Origin: Dehalococcoidia bacterium
GTDB taxonomy: Bacteria > Chloroflexota > Dehalococcoidia > E44-bin15
Reading direction: 5' to 3'
DNA length: 64,000 bases
Assembly (NCBI GenBank): GCA_041649635.1
Contig: JBAZMV010000005.1
Location: forward strand, 62,001-126,000
Shown one piece after another: positions 35,601-42,703 of this stretch (positions within the stretch are counted from its first letter, which is position 1; each line of letters begins with the position of its first letter). Under the pieces are notes generated by a model. That model saw only the letters and a list, made by a program, of their open reading frames with translations, did no database searches and was not told where the DNA came from. The position numbers were made by a program, and so were the translations under genes.

Positions 35601-35965
35601 TCGACGTTCGATTGGAGCTTTACCAGCGCATCTCGAAGCTGACGTCGCGCGATGAGGTCGAGGCCATGCGCGGCGAGCTTATCGACCGTTTCGGGCCGTT
35701 GCCGCCGCAGGTGGTTAACCTGCTCTACGCTGTGGATATCAAGGCCATGGCCATCGCCGCTGGCGTCGATTCCATCGGTGTCGAGGACAGGCACATGGTC
35801 GTCAAGATGCTGCCGGAACGCCATCTGGACAAGGCGAAGCTGCAGGCCAAGTTCGGCGCGGGGGTCAAAGTCGGCTCCAGCCAGGTACGCCTGGACATGG
35901 GGGCTCTGGGAGCGCGGTGGCGGGTGGTGCTGGAGGGGGTGGTGAGGGGGGTGGGTGTCCCGTAG
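32663..35965 (+). CDS. mfd: Transcription-repair coupling factor Mfd
   Basis: 1100 residues, slightly shorter than E. coli Mfd. ATP-driven translocase that removes RNA polymerase stalled at DNA lesions and recruits UvrA. The UvrB-homology region is in the first 350 residues (RGGIIDVYSPAHPMPARIELFGDEVESIRFFDP). The RNA polymerase-interaction domain lies about 440-520 (LVVGDHVVHVEHGIGIFAGM). The helicase core has Walker A GDVGYGKTEVALRAAF, DEEQRFGV, LTATPIPRTLYMSL, TTIIEAGLDVPNANT and QLRGRVGRS. The TRCF domain is at the end. Confidence 0.97.
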   Translation: MEKLNLKQLLPLIDGMPEYARLADALQGGGVRKLVVLDAAKPYTLAALHRRLKLPMLVVSAKPERARWLQDQLRCWGAEAALFPEPDSLPYEHMASYPYTIAQRVRALHSLGVDKSALVVTSAHALARITLSPQRFHDEVHTIKRGASVDLEGTLAAWVGMGYQNEHMVETPGGFSRRGGIIDVYSPAHPMPARIELFGDEVESIRFFDPATQRSIETVAEITIVPARELSFDGVVTERDAGAIVDYLSAKSILVLDQPDEVERSLVEFDEESSQIREEQEARGDISSDFPTTYFNWEELSSRFAKVGRRLDLLSWRSDDEQEALPFVAAPIYGGRLEDFLVNVADMTRVERKRVVVISHQARRLTDLFEEKDIIAPVLPKLKGLPSEGGVALIQGSLAQGWALGSTVLLTDTEIFGFTKVRGRERRGPPRRLGALSELVVGDHVVHVEHGIGIFAGMRTMAVGDREKEYLVLEYASGDKLYVPSDQIDRLGRYIGEGEEPPALSRLGSQEWARTRRKVKQAAALLARELLSIYAEREVVTGFAFSSDTVWQGEMEASFPYEETPDQLKAVAAIKQDMEQPKPMDRLVCGDVGYGKTEVALRAAFKAVMDGRQAAVLVPTTVLAQQHYETFSERLRAFPINVAVLSRFISPGEQNKVVAKIKQGGIDIVIGTHRLLQKDVAFKNLGLLIIDEEQRFGVAHKEYLKKLRREVDVLTLTATPIPRTLYMSLSGVRDMSTMETPPEERLPIKTYVGVYDEKIIRDAILREMDRGGQIFVVHNRIDSLHRIAEEIGKLVPHAVVTAAHGQMSPEQLENIMFDFYEGHIDVLVSTTIIEAGLDVPNANTLIVSDADRMGLAQLYQLRGRVGRSSNRAYAYFLYEKGKPLTPQSSRRLETIAEATELGAGFRIAMRDLEIRGAGNILGSEQSGQIGAVGFDLYCRMLNDAVEELRTGKIKPDVVQQGPSVDLPVKARVPESYVSDLDVRLELYQRISKLTSRDEVEAMRGELIDRFGPLPPQVVNLLYAVDIKAMAIAAGVDSIGVEDRHMVVKMLPERHLDKAKLQAKFGAGVKVGSSQVRLDMGALGARWRVVLEGVVRGVGVP

Positions 35966-36240
35966 GGGCGATCATTGTGATCGCCCGCCGTGGGCGAATA
36001 CGAGATTCGCCCCTACACGATGACCAAAATAAAAATGTAGGGTGGGTTCACAAACCCACCAGAATATCCGTAGGGGCGAGGTCGCCTCGCCCGATGTGGA
36101 TTCCGGCCTGCGCCGGAATGACGGTTGATAAAGAGGTACAGGAGACAGAGTCTCCTGACGGGGGAACCGGGGGTGTCCCCCGGATTTTAATTTACGTCCT
36201 CCAACGTATGGGGGACTAACAGGGGGTTCGGTTTTCTGCT
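35962..36240. repeat. Repeat cluster after mfd
   Basis: Begins at the mfd stop codon: CGTAGGGGCGATCATTGTGATCGCCC and GGGCGAATACGAGATTCGCCCC palindromes (35962-36016), TGTAGGGTGGGTTCACAAACCCACC (36037-36061), CGTAGGGGCGAGGTCGCCTCGCCC (36070-36093), a GCGCCGGAATGACGG unit, and a type A element in reverse orientation (36133-36232). Between 36240 and 36500 I see a further imperfect GGTGTTCTTCACCTT/AAGGTGAAGAACACC inverted repeat (about 36247-36300) and no gene. Confidence 0.75.
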
Positions 36241-36500
36241 CGGCATGGTGTTCTTCACCTTGCCGAAGACATCTGGATCGTTGAAGGTGAAGAACACCTT
36301 CAACAGCAGCGGGAATCAGAGATATCATCGCTGGGGGATGTCAAGTGTTGACAGCCAATATAAAGGGATGTAAATTATATCCCGATTGGGTTACTGCTTT
36401 TCCAGGGAATTATGTTCCCCAAAACATGTAAGAGTTTTAATCACCAACCCATTAAAGCACGCACAACGGCTCAAACGTCTGGGAATAGTAAGGAGGATTG

Positions 36501-37232
36501 ATGAAAAAGTACACCGGTGTGATTCTTATCGTGGTCGGCATTGTTCTCATAGCTCTGGCGCTGGTCTTCGGCTTCCAGTCGACGGAAGAGAAGGACTTGC
36601 TGGCAGAGGGATACACATTTACCTATGACGTTACTTACAGCGAGAACGGCAGCGTAGTCGATACAAGCAATTACAATATGGTCGTAGGCGAGGTTGTGCA
36701 GGTTGATGGCAAGGACTGTTATTTTATCGATCTGAGCGTGCAGAATGACGAGGCGGGTAAGACGGGAGCGGCTCGTACGGCAAGAACAGGCGTAAACACG
36801 TCGGTGCCTACGTCGGTTATAAGCGGCGATATGTGGGTTAATGTCGACAGCCTTAATCTTGCCAAGAAACAGCCGGTTTCCCTTATCTACGGCAGCGAGT
36901 TTACCACTACCCTTACATATGTTTATGAAGGCTCGCACGGCGCTCCCTTTGAGGTAGGCAAGACGTGGTCTTATACCATCAACGTTAGTTCAACCACGGG
37001 ACAGCAATATCAGATACCGGGAACCGCGACCATAGCGGGCATGGAAGACGTTGAGGTGCCCGCCGGTACTTTCGCGGATTGTTATCGTGTAGAGTACACC
37101 ACCCTCGGCACCACAGCCCCGAGTTTAATTGAGTGGTGGTCTGATGACATTGGCATGTGGGTCAAGATGGCGGACTACTCCAGCTATACGGGTATCGAAA
37201 TAAGAGCTCTGGAAGCATACGGCACCGATTAA
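36501..37232 (+). CDS. Membrane-anchored extracytoplasmic protein, unknown function
   Basis: ATG 36501 behind AAGGAGG, 243 residues. A basic start and one hydrophobic span (about 5-24) anchor it, with the rest outside. The domain is beta-rich with the C-terminal VPAGTFADCYRVEY ... IEWWSDDIGMWVKM block, reminiscent of the DUF3108-like and related lipocalin-like domains whose members have a VPAGTF-D-x-Y and a WxxxxxGMV strand. No catalytic residues are evident. It stands alone before the greA promoter. Confidence 0.7.
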   Translation: MKKYTGVILIVVGIVLIALALVFGFQSTEEKDLLAEGYTFTYDVTYSENGSVVDTSNYNMVVGEVVQVDGKDCYFIDLSVQNDEAGKTGAARTARTGVNTSVPTSVISGDMWVNVDSLNLAKKQPVSLIYGSEFTTTLTYVYEGSHGAPFEVGKTWSYTINVSSTTGQQYQIPGTATIAGMEDVEVPAGTFADCYRVEYTTLGTTAPSLIEWWSDDIGMWVKMADYSSYTGIEIRALEAYGTD

Positions 37233-37273
37233 GGGATACGGTCGATAAAAATCTTTACATGGGAGTGACGTAC

Positions 37274-37302
37274 TTTACAAGCAGTATATATTGAGGTATA
37301 AT
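37274..37302 (+). promoter_or_regulatory. Promoter of greA-lysS(-serS) operon
   Basis: TTTACA (37274-37279), 17 bases, perfect TATAAT (37297-37302). The transcript would begin near 37309 and carry the hairpin at 37327-37356 in its leader. Confidence 0.75.
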
Positions 37303-37326
37303 AAGCAATCCCTGCAAGGAAGACGC

Positions 37327-37356
37327 GACTGAAGGCCGTTGCCTTCAGTCTTTTTT
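37327..37356 (+). terminator. Intrinsic terminator inside the greA leader (attenuator)
   Basis: GACTGAAGGC and GCCTTCAGTC form a perfect 10-base stem with a CGTT loop, followed by six T. It lies between the greA promoter and the AAAGGAGG ribosome-binding site, so most transcripts should end here unless read through. In E. coli greA is likewise preceded by leader terminators (GraL); this parallel is functional inference. Confidence 0.85.
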
Positions 37357-37380
37357 AGTAGAAGGTAAAGGAGGGTTGGG

Positions 37381-37857
37381 ATGTCTGAGAAAGAGATTTT
37401 CCTTACCCCTGAGGGACTGAAAAAACTAGAAGAAGAGCTTGACCATCTCAAGACTGTGAAGCGCCAGGAGATCGCAGAGAAGATCCAGGACGCCAAGGAG
37501 TCCCGCAGCGCCGTGATCTCTCCCGAGTACGAAGAGGCCAAGAACGAGCAAGGCTTCGTCGAGGGGCGGATACTTGAGCTTGAGAGTATGATTAAGAACG
37601 CAAAGATAATCCATCACGAGGAAGTTAAGAAGAAGGGTGCTTCAATCGAGCTCGGCAGCAAAGTGGTGGTCAAGTTCGCTGAAGGCGGTAAAGAGAATTA
37701 CGTCATTGTAGGGAGCGCCGAGGCCAGCCCGGGCGACGGTAAGATATCAAACGAATCGCCCATGGGGAAGGCATTGATGAACAGGAAGGTGGGAGACGAA
37801 GTTGAGTTTGATGCCCCGGCCGGGAAGCTCAAGCTTAAAATAGTGGAGATAAAATAG
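37381..37857 (+). CDS. greA: GreA-type transcript cleavage factor with altered coiled-coil tip
   Basis: 158 residues, normal GreA/GreB size: N-terminal coiled-coil (1-75: LTPEGLKKLEEELDHLKTVKRQEIAEKI ... YEEAKNEQGFVEGRI) and C-terminal FKBP-like domain (ESPMGKALMNRKVGDEVEFDAPAGKLKLKIVEI). It binds RNA polymerase through the secondary channel to rescue backtracked complexes. At the hairpin tip the usual GDLKENAEY-type block reads SRSAVISPEY, so the conserved acidic residues (Asp41 and Glu44 in E. coli) are Ser43 and Ile46. The cleavage activity may be lost or changed. The stop codon overlaps the lysS GTG by one base. Confidence 0.88.
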   Translation: MSEKEIFLTPEGLKKLEEELDHLKTVKRQEIAEKIQDAKESRSAVISPEYEEAKNEQGFVEGRILELESMIKNAKIIHHEEVKKKGASIELGSKVVVKFAEGGKENYVIVGSAEASPGDGKISNESPMGKALMNRKVGDEVEFDAPAGKLKLKIVEIK

Positions 37858-39320
37858 TGTCCCGCCTCGATGATATAACCAACCAGCGTCTCGAAAAGCT
37901 TCGAAAATTACGAGACGAAAGGCAGTTAAACCCCTATCCCCCCCGTTATCACCGCAGTCACACCTCAAAAGAAGCGATCGTCCTTTTCGAAGAGGGACAG
38001 GAAATCGAAGTCAGCCTCGCCGGACGCATAACCGCCATCCGCGGCATGGGCAAGGCCGTCTTCATGGATATGCGCGACGGCTCCGGCAGGATCCAGCTTT
38101 ACATCGGCAAAGGGCATCTTGCTGAGGACAAGCTCGAGCTGGTAAAGCTGATCGACATCGGCGATTTCATCGGGGCCGGCGGCAAGGTTTTTCGTACTCG
38201 CACCGGCGAAATAACGCTCGAGGTGCATGATATCGTCATGCTGGCCAAGTCGCTGCAGCCGATGCCCGAGAAGTGGCACGGACTGCACGATGTGGAGAAG
38301 CGCTACCGCCAGCGCTACCTCGATCTCGTGTCGAGCGAGGAAGTGCGGAATATCTTCGCGGCACGCAGCAAGGTCATCTCGTCCGTGCGGCGCTTCATGG
38401 AAGGTCGAGGCTTCATGGAGGTGGAGACGCCCGTGCTGCATTCGGTGCCGGGAGGAGCCAGGGCCCATCCGTTCATCACGCATCATAACGCTCTCGACGA
38501 AGATTTGTATCTGCGCATTGCGCTCGAGCTGTATCTCAAACGGCTCATCGTGGGCGGCTTTGAGAAGGTTTACGAGATCGGGCGCGTCTTCCGCAACGAG
38601 GGCATCTCGACCAAGCACAACCCCGAGTTCACTATGATGGAGAGCTATGAGGCCTACGCGGACTACAACGATGTCATGAACATGCTGGAATCGCTCGTCT
38701 CCCAGGTCGCGCTTGATGTCATCGGAACCACCGAGGTCAAGTTCGGCGAGCACACAATCGATTTCAAGCCGCCGTGGAAGCGCGTCTCGCTCAGGGACGC
38801 GATAAAAGAGGAGTGCGGCATCGATTTTCTGGAGCACGGCGACGGGCAGTCTCTGCGCGACGCCATCAAGGCCAAGGGCGTCGAGGTGGATGAGACGTTA
38901 AGCCCGGCCTATCTCATCGATAAGCTGGTCTCCGCATATGTCGAGCCGAAACTCATCCAGCCCACGTTCCTCTACGATTACCCGGCGGAGACGTCGCCCC
39001 TGGCCAAGTGCAAGGAGGGGGATAACAGGCTCGTCGAGCGCTTCGAGGCCTTCGTCTCCGGCATAGAGATCGCCAACGCCTTCACCGAATTGAACGACCC
39101 GCAGGAGCAGGCGGCGCGCTTCAACCTGCAGGAGGAGTGGCGCGTCAAGTTCGGCGACACGGAGGCGGAGCGCTATCAGGAAGATTTCGTCACGGCCATG
39201 GAGCACGGCATGCCGCCCACCGGCGGGCTCGGCGTCGGCATCGACCGCCTGGTGATGCTGTTAACTGGACAACAATCCATCAGGGAAGTTATACTTTTCC
39301 CGCAGCTCAAGTCGAAGTAA
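37857..39320 (+). CDS. lysS: Lysyl-tRNA synthetase, class II
   Basis: 487 residues from a GTG sharing one base with the greA stop. The N-terminal anticodon-binding OB-fold is at about 60-145; the class II catalytic core has motif 1 (FMEVETPVLHSVPGGARAHPF), motif 2 (EIGRVFRNEGISTKHNPEFTMMESYEAY) and motif 3 (GGLGVGIDRLVMLLTG). Charges tRNA-Lys. It is co-transcribed with greA, an arrangement seen in several bacteria, and probably with serS 21 bases downstream. Confidence 0.96.
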   Translation: MSRLDDITNQRLEKLRKLRDERQLNPYPPRYHRSHTSKEAIVLFEEGQEIEVSLAGRITAIRGMGKAVFMDMRDGSGRIQLYIGKGHLAEDKLELVKLIDIGDFIGAGGKVFRTRTGEITLEVHDIVMLAKSLQPMPEKWHGLHDVEKRYRQRYLDLVSSEEVRNIFAARSKVISSVRRFMEGRGFMEVETPVLHSVPGGARAHPFITHHNALDEDLYLRIALELYLKRLIVGGFEKVYEIGRVFRNEGISTKHNPEFTMMESYEAYADYNDVMNMLESLVSQVALDVIGTTEVKFGEHTIDFKPPWKRVSLRDAIKEECGIDFLEHGDGQSLRDAIKAKGVEVDETLSPAYLIDKLVSAYVEPKLIQPTFLYDYPAETSPLAKCKEGDNRLVERFEAFVSGIEIANAFTELNDPQEQAARFNLQEEWRVKFGDTEAERYQEDFVTAMEHGMPPTGGLGVGIDRLVMLLTGQQSIREVILFPQLKSK

Positions 39321-39341
39321 CGGCTTGAAGGCAGATGCGAT

Positions 39342-40601
39342 ATGCTCGACATAAAATTCATCCGCGAAAACCCCGACGCGGTTCGTGAGGCGCTTCAGAA
39401 TCGTCATTCCGGTGATTCCATCGATGATATCCTTAAGCTGGACGAAAAGCGTCGCGCATTGTTGGTCGAGGTCGAAGGACTCAAGGCCAGGCGCAACGAG
39501 GTCAGCAAGGAGATCGGACGGACCAAGGAAAAGCCTCCGGCGCTGCTTCAGGAGATGCGGGATATCGGCGAACGCATCAAGGACCTCGATGGCCAGGTGG
39601 AATCGATAGAGAAAGACCTCAACGACCAACTGCTGCGCATCCCCAACCTCCAGCACTCCAGCGTCCCCATCGGAGCCGGCGCCGAGGATAACAAGACCAT
39701 CCGGCAATGGGGAGAGCAGAAGAAGCTCGATTTCGAGCCAAAGCCTCACTGGGAGCTGGGCGAGGCGCTGGATATCATAGATTTCGAGAGGGGCGTCAAG
39801 CTGTCGGGGTCCCGTTTCTATGTGCTCAAGGGCAAGGGGGCGCAGTTGCAGCGGGCGGTGATCAACTTCATGCTCGACCTGCACGTGAAGGAGCACGGCT
39901 ACACCGAGGTCATGCCTCCGTTCATGGTGAAGCAGGAGTGCATGTACGGCTCCGGCAACCTGCCCAAGTTTGCCGACAACCTGTACCACGATGCGGAGGA
40001 GGACTACTGGTTCGTGCCCACCGCCGAGGTGCCGCTAACCAACCTCTTTCGCGATGAGATACTGACCCAGGATATGCTGCCGATATACTATGTCGCTCAT
40101 ACGGCCTGCTTCCGCCGCGAGAAGATGTCGGCGGGAAAGGATACGCGCGGCATCAAGCGCGGCCATCAGTTCGATAAGGTCGAGATGTATAAGTTCACCA
40201 CGCCGGAGACATCGTACGATGAGCTGGAGAAGCTGGTCGACAATGCCGAGGAAGTAAGCCGTCGTTTAGGTCTGGCCTATCGCGTGCTGTCGCTGTGCAC
40301 CGGCGACATCGGATTCGCCTCGGCCAAGTCCTACGATATCGAGATGTGGGCGCCCGGATGCAAGGAGTGGCTCGAGGTCAGCTCCTGCTCCAACTGCATT
40401 GATTTCCAGGCGCGGCGCACCAATATCCGCTTCCGCCCCGAGGGTGGAGGTAAGCCTCAGTTTGTCCACACCCTTAACGGCTCCGGTATGGCCCTGCCCC
40501 GCGTCATGATATCGATAATAGAGAACTACCAGCAGGCGGACGGCAGCATCATCGTGCCGGAAGCCCTGCGCCCTTACACGGGCTTTGATGTCATAAAGTA
40601 G
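39342..40601 (+). CDS. serS: Seryl-tRNA synthetase
   Basis: 419 residues. The N-terminal long antiparallel coiled coil (about 25-110), which reads the long arm of tRNA-Ser, is visible from heptad-like Lys/Glu spacing. Catalytic motifs: YTEVMPPFMV, motif 2 TACFRREKMSAGKDTRGIKRGHQFDKVEM, and motif 3 NGSGMALPRVMISIIENYQ. The TAG stop lies inside a small ACGGGTT/AACCCGC palindrome (40599-40621). Confidence 0.96.
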   Translation: MLDIKFIRENPDAVREALQNRHSGDSIDDILKLDEKRRALLVEVEGLKARRNEVSKEIGRTKEKPPALLQEMRDIGERIKDLDGQVESIEKDLNDQLLRIPNLQHSSVPIGAGAEDNKTIRQWGEQKKLDFEPKPHWELGEALDIIDFERGVKLSGSRFYVLKGKGAQLQRAVINFMLDLHVKEHGYTEVMPPFMVKQECMYGSGNLPKFADNLYHDAEEDYWFVPTAEVPLTNLFRDEILTQDMLPIYYVAHTACFRREKMSAGKDTRGIKRGHQFDKVEMYKFTTPETSYDELEKLVDNAEEVSRRLGLAYRVLSLCTGDIGFASAKSYDIEMWAPGCKEWLEVSSCSNCIDFQARRTNIRFRPEGGGKPQFVHTLNGSGMALPRVMISIIENYQQADGSIIVPEALRPYTGFDVIK

Positions 40602-40622
40602 GACGGGTTTCCAACCCGCCAA
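40597..40622. repeat. REP-like palindrome at the serS stop
   Basis: GTAGGACGGGTTTCCAACCCGCC overlaps the last codons of serS and resembles the GTAGGGTGGGTTCACAAACCCACC unit at 36038. It lies 11 bases before the REP-associated transposase gene, so it could be its partner element. Confidence 0.6.
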
Positions 40623-40633
40623 TTCACGCTCTA

Positions 40634-41191
40634 ATGGCAAATCAATACGATCCCGATATTCACCACCGCCGCTCCCGTCGTTTGGAAGGATACGATTATT
40701 CGCAAGCGGGAGCATATTTCATCACAGTTTGCACGCGTAACCGCGAATGTTTGTTCGGGGATGTGATCGACGGCGTAATGGCGTTGAGTGATGTGGGGCG
40801 TGTTGTGGAAGAAGAATGGATGAAATCCGCAGACATCCGTAAGGAAATCGAATTAGACGCCTTTGTTATTATGCCCAATCATATTCATGGTATTATTGTT
40901 ATCGCAAACGATTGTAGGGGCGTATGGCTATACGCCCCTACGGGGACGTTACGTTCACCGTCACGAACAATTGGTGCCCTCGTCCGCGCATTCAAATCCG
41001 CCTGCACCATCCGCATTAACGATATGCGCAATTCCCGCGGCACGCCCGTATGGCAGCGCAATTATTACGAACACGTTACCCGCGACGAGGACGATCTGAA
41101 CCGCATCCGCCAATACGTTATTGATAATCCGGCGCGATGGGCCGAGGACGAGAATAATCCTGATTATATTTCTATGAAGGTTAACGATTAG
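40634..41191 (+). CDS. REP-associated tyrosine transposase (Y1/RayT family)
   Basis: 185 residues. Typical pattern: GAYFITVCTRNRECLFG, the HUH-type MPNHIHGIIVI (about 80-90), WQRNYYEHVTRDEDDLNRIRQYVIDNPARW with candidate catalytic Tyr residues near 143-144. These single-copy domesticated enzymes process REP palindromes. Residues about 94-104 (CRGVWLYAPTG) are translated from a GTAGGGGC palindrome inserted in frame at 40915-40942. Whether the protein tolerates this insertion is uncertain. It is surrounded by REP-like repeats. Confidence 0.88.
   Translation: MANQYDPDIHHRRSRRLEGYDYSQAGAYFITVCTRNRECLFGDVIDGVMALSDVGRVVEEEWMKSADIRKEIELDAFVIMPNHIHGIIVIANDCRGVWLYAPTGTLRSPSRTIGALVRAFKSACTIRINDMRNSRGTPVWQRNYYEHVTRDEDDLNRIRQYVIDNPARWAEDENNPDYISMKVND
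40915..40942. repeat. GTAGGGGC palindrome inside the transposase gene
   Basis: A 28-base inverted repeat, GTAGGGGCGTATG ... ATACGCCCCTAC, of the same family as at 28625-28652. It lies in the loop after the HUH motif and keeps the frame open. Confidence 0.85.
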
Positions 41192-41282
41192 CCTTTGGTT
41201 TTCCGCCATTACATGGGGCTTGAAGTGATAAGGTAAAACGCCAATTTTTCAGTTTCGATTTATGCGGTAGATTGAGTTCACT

Positions 41283-41993
41283 CTACGAGCCTACGGGAAA
41301 CTCAAGCAAATCTTCGTATTTTTTATAACATTTGCGACAAGCTGGTTTTTTCATAGTGGACTCTTTTGGTTTGCCACAAATGTGACAGAACTCTTCCACG
41401 TAGTCACCGTCCCTGTATTTGTTCCAAATGTTGTAGCATGTCTTGCAATAGGGGGACTTTGGTTGAAGATTGATCTTTGTATGGCAACGGATGCAAAAAC
41501 CGAAGGCGGTTTTCGGAGTTTTAATGGATTTATCTGAATCTTTGGTGATTTTTGAAGTTGATGTCTCGGTTTCAGCACTGGTTCGGACGAGCCTCATGGC
41601 TTCATCGTAGATATCGGAGTAGAGCTTTGGGTCCTCTTTTCTGCTAACATAGATTCCCATTTCATTGTTGTTGACTTCAGAAAAATCATAGAGGTTCATG
41701 GATGTAACGATAGCTTCCTTTTCATTTAGGTAGCATTTTGCGTGCAGATTCTGGCAGAAGCTGGAGCGAAGGCTCTTCATTGATTTTAACCAGTTGTTTT
41801 CAGAAGGTTCCAAGTCTTTTTTGCCGTAGATTACTCTGATGTCGATCTTTAAGCGATCCTTGTCTTCGATTAGTTGCTTAATCCGTTCGTTCATCTTAAG
41901 GTATGGGCTTATGAGGATTAGCTTCTCTTGAGATTCTTTGATTAGCTGTTCGAGGTAGTGTGATACCCCGCTGGTAACTAGAAACTTTGCCAT
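41283..41993 (-). CDS. PLD-like protein with C-terminal zinc ribbons
   Basis: 236 residues. The first 145 form one phospholipase D-like unit: LIKESQEKLILISPYLKMNERI and the HxK motif NLHAKCYLNEKEAIVTSMNLYDFS. Only one HKD-type motif is present, so it would act as a dimer, as in small bacterial PLD nucleases. The C-terminal part carries CIRCHTK ... CKTCYN and CHICGKP ... CRKCYKKY, two four-Cys zinc ribbons likely to bind DNA or RNA. AT-rich relative to its neighbours. A nuclease or phosphatase role is inference. Confidence 0.7.
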   Translation of the reverse strand: MAKFLVTSGVSHYLEQLIKESQEKLILISPYLKMNERIKQLIEDKDRLKIDIRVIYGKKDLEPSENNWLKSMKSLRSSFCQNLHAKCYLNEKEAIVTSMNLYDFSEVNNNEMGIYVSRKEDPKLYSDIYDEAMRLVRTSAETETSTSKITKDSDKSIKTPKTAFGFCIRCHTKINLQPKSPYCKTCYNIWNKYRDGDYVEEFCHICGKPKESTMKKPACRKCYKKYEDLLEFPVGS

Positions 41994-42049
41994 CTCTAAT
42001 GACTCCCTATTTGTGAAGCTGCACTTGGTAGGCTAGAACAACTTCTGTC

Positions 42050-42160
42050 TTATCCCCTCAGCGTAGCGCCGAGCTCTTTTATCAAAAGTTCCAAAATCTT
42101 GCCCTGATCTTTGCTAATATCGCTTTTCAGAAGCAACAATACGCTCTCATGTGGTAACAC
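42050..42160 (-). CDS. Possible 36-residue peptide or gene remnant
   Basis: A GTG-started frame on the minus strand encodes a short amphipathic peptide (LPHESVLLLLKSDISK, then QGKILELLIKELGATLRG). There is a TTGACA about 30 bases upstream but no ribosome-binding site. It may be the tail of a decayed gene. The remaining 42161-42267 holds nothing I can identify. Confidence 0.25.
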   Translation of the reverse strand: MLPHESVLLLLKSDISKDQGKILELLIKELGATLRG

Positions 42161-42267
42161 TCTAAATGCTGATGATGGATGCTGTCAAGCGAAGCTTATA
42201 GTTCGCCAAAGTTTACAATGAAGGCCTATTTGCATATAATTGGAGAACATACAAAAAGAGGCTATGG

Positions 42268-42355
42268 GGAGGGGTGTCCGAGTGGTTTATGGTAGCGGTC
42301 TTGAAAACCGCCGTTCTGCTTTGCAGGACCATGGGTTCGAATCCCATCCCCTCCG
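42268..42355 (+). tRNA. tRNA-Ser (TGA)
   Basis: 88 bases with the long variable arm of class II tRNAs. Acceptor GGAGGGG pairs with CCCCTCC, the anticodon loop CTTGAAA gives TGA, and the T arm contains GGTTCGAATCC. CCA is not encoded. It is in the same direction as the next gene. Confidence 0.96.
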
Positions 42356-42381
42356 CTTTTAATATCTGGGCTCGATTGGAA

Positions 42382-42678
42382 ATGATGGATACACAGGTAC
42401 TCAAGGAACTTCGTCAAATCCCCGGCGTCGGCACCAGCATTGCAGCCGATTTGTACAGTTTAGGCATTCATTCCATAGTCGACCTTCGTAGCAAAGACCC
42501 CGAAGAATTGTATCTTAAACTGTGTTCGGTTCGCGGCATGCACATCGACAGGTGCGTGCTGTATGTTTTTCGATGCGCCGTCTACTACGCATCGTATGAA
42601 AGACACGATTCGGAGTTGCTCAAGTGGTGGAACTGGAAGGACAATTCGCTAGCTGCGAGAAAGCAGTCATATACATAA
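42382..42678 (+). CDS. Helix-hairpin-helix protein of the Cdd1 family
   Basis: 98 residues from the ATG at 42382 (MMDTQVLKEL); the longer frame beginning at 42274 runs through the tRNA and is rejected. LRQIPGVGTSIAADLYSLGIHSIVDLRSKDPEELY is a helix-hairpin-helix with the GVG turn, and CVLYVFRCAVYYA completes the pattern of the Cdd1 (pathogenicity-locus) family. Members are small non-specific DNA-binding proteins of unknown role. It lies 25 bases before sucC. Confidence 0.78.
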   Translation: MMDTQVLKELRQIPGVGTSIAADLYSLGIHSIVDLRSKDPEELYLKLCSVRGMHIDRCVLYVFRCAVYYASYERHDSELLKWWNWKDNSLAARKQSYT

Positions 42679-42703
42679 GACAAGACAGAAAGGAGTTTGA
42701 ACT

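Noticed and set aside
34565..35824. 419-codon open frame antisense to mfd
   Set aside because: It is fully contained in mfd on the other strand, and its His- and Arg-rich composition reflects codon shadowing.
37965..38837. 290-codon frame antisense to lysS
   Set aside because: Shadow of a conserved synthetase gene with no independent start signals.
42274..42381. N-terminal extension of the Cdd1-like protein
   Set aside because: The extension is a translation of the tRNA-Ser gene.
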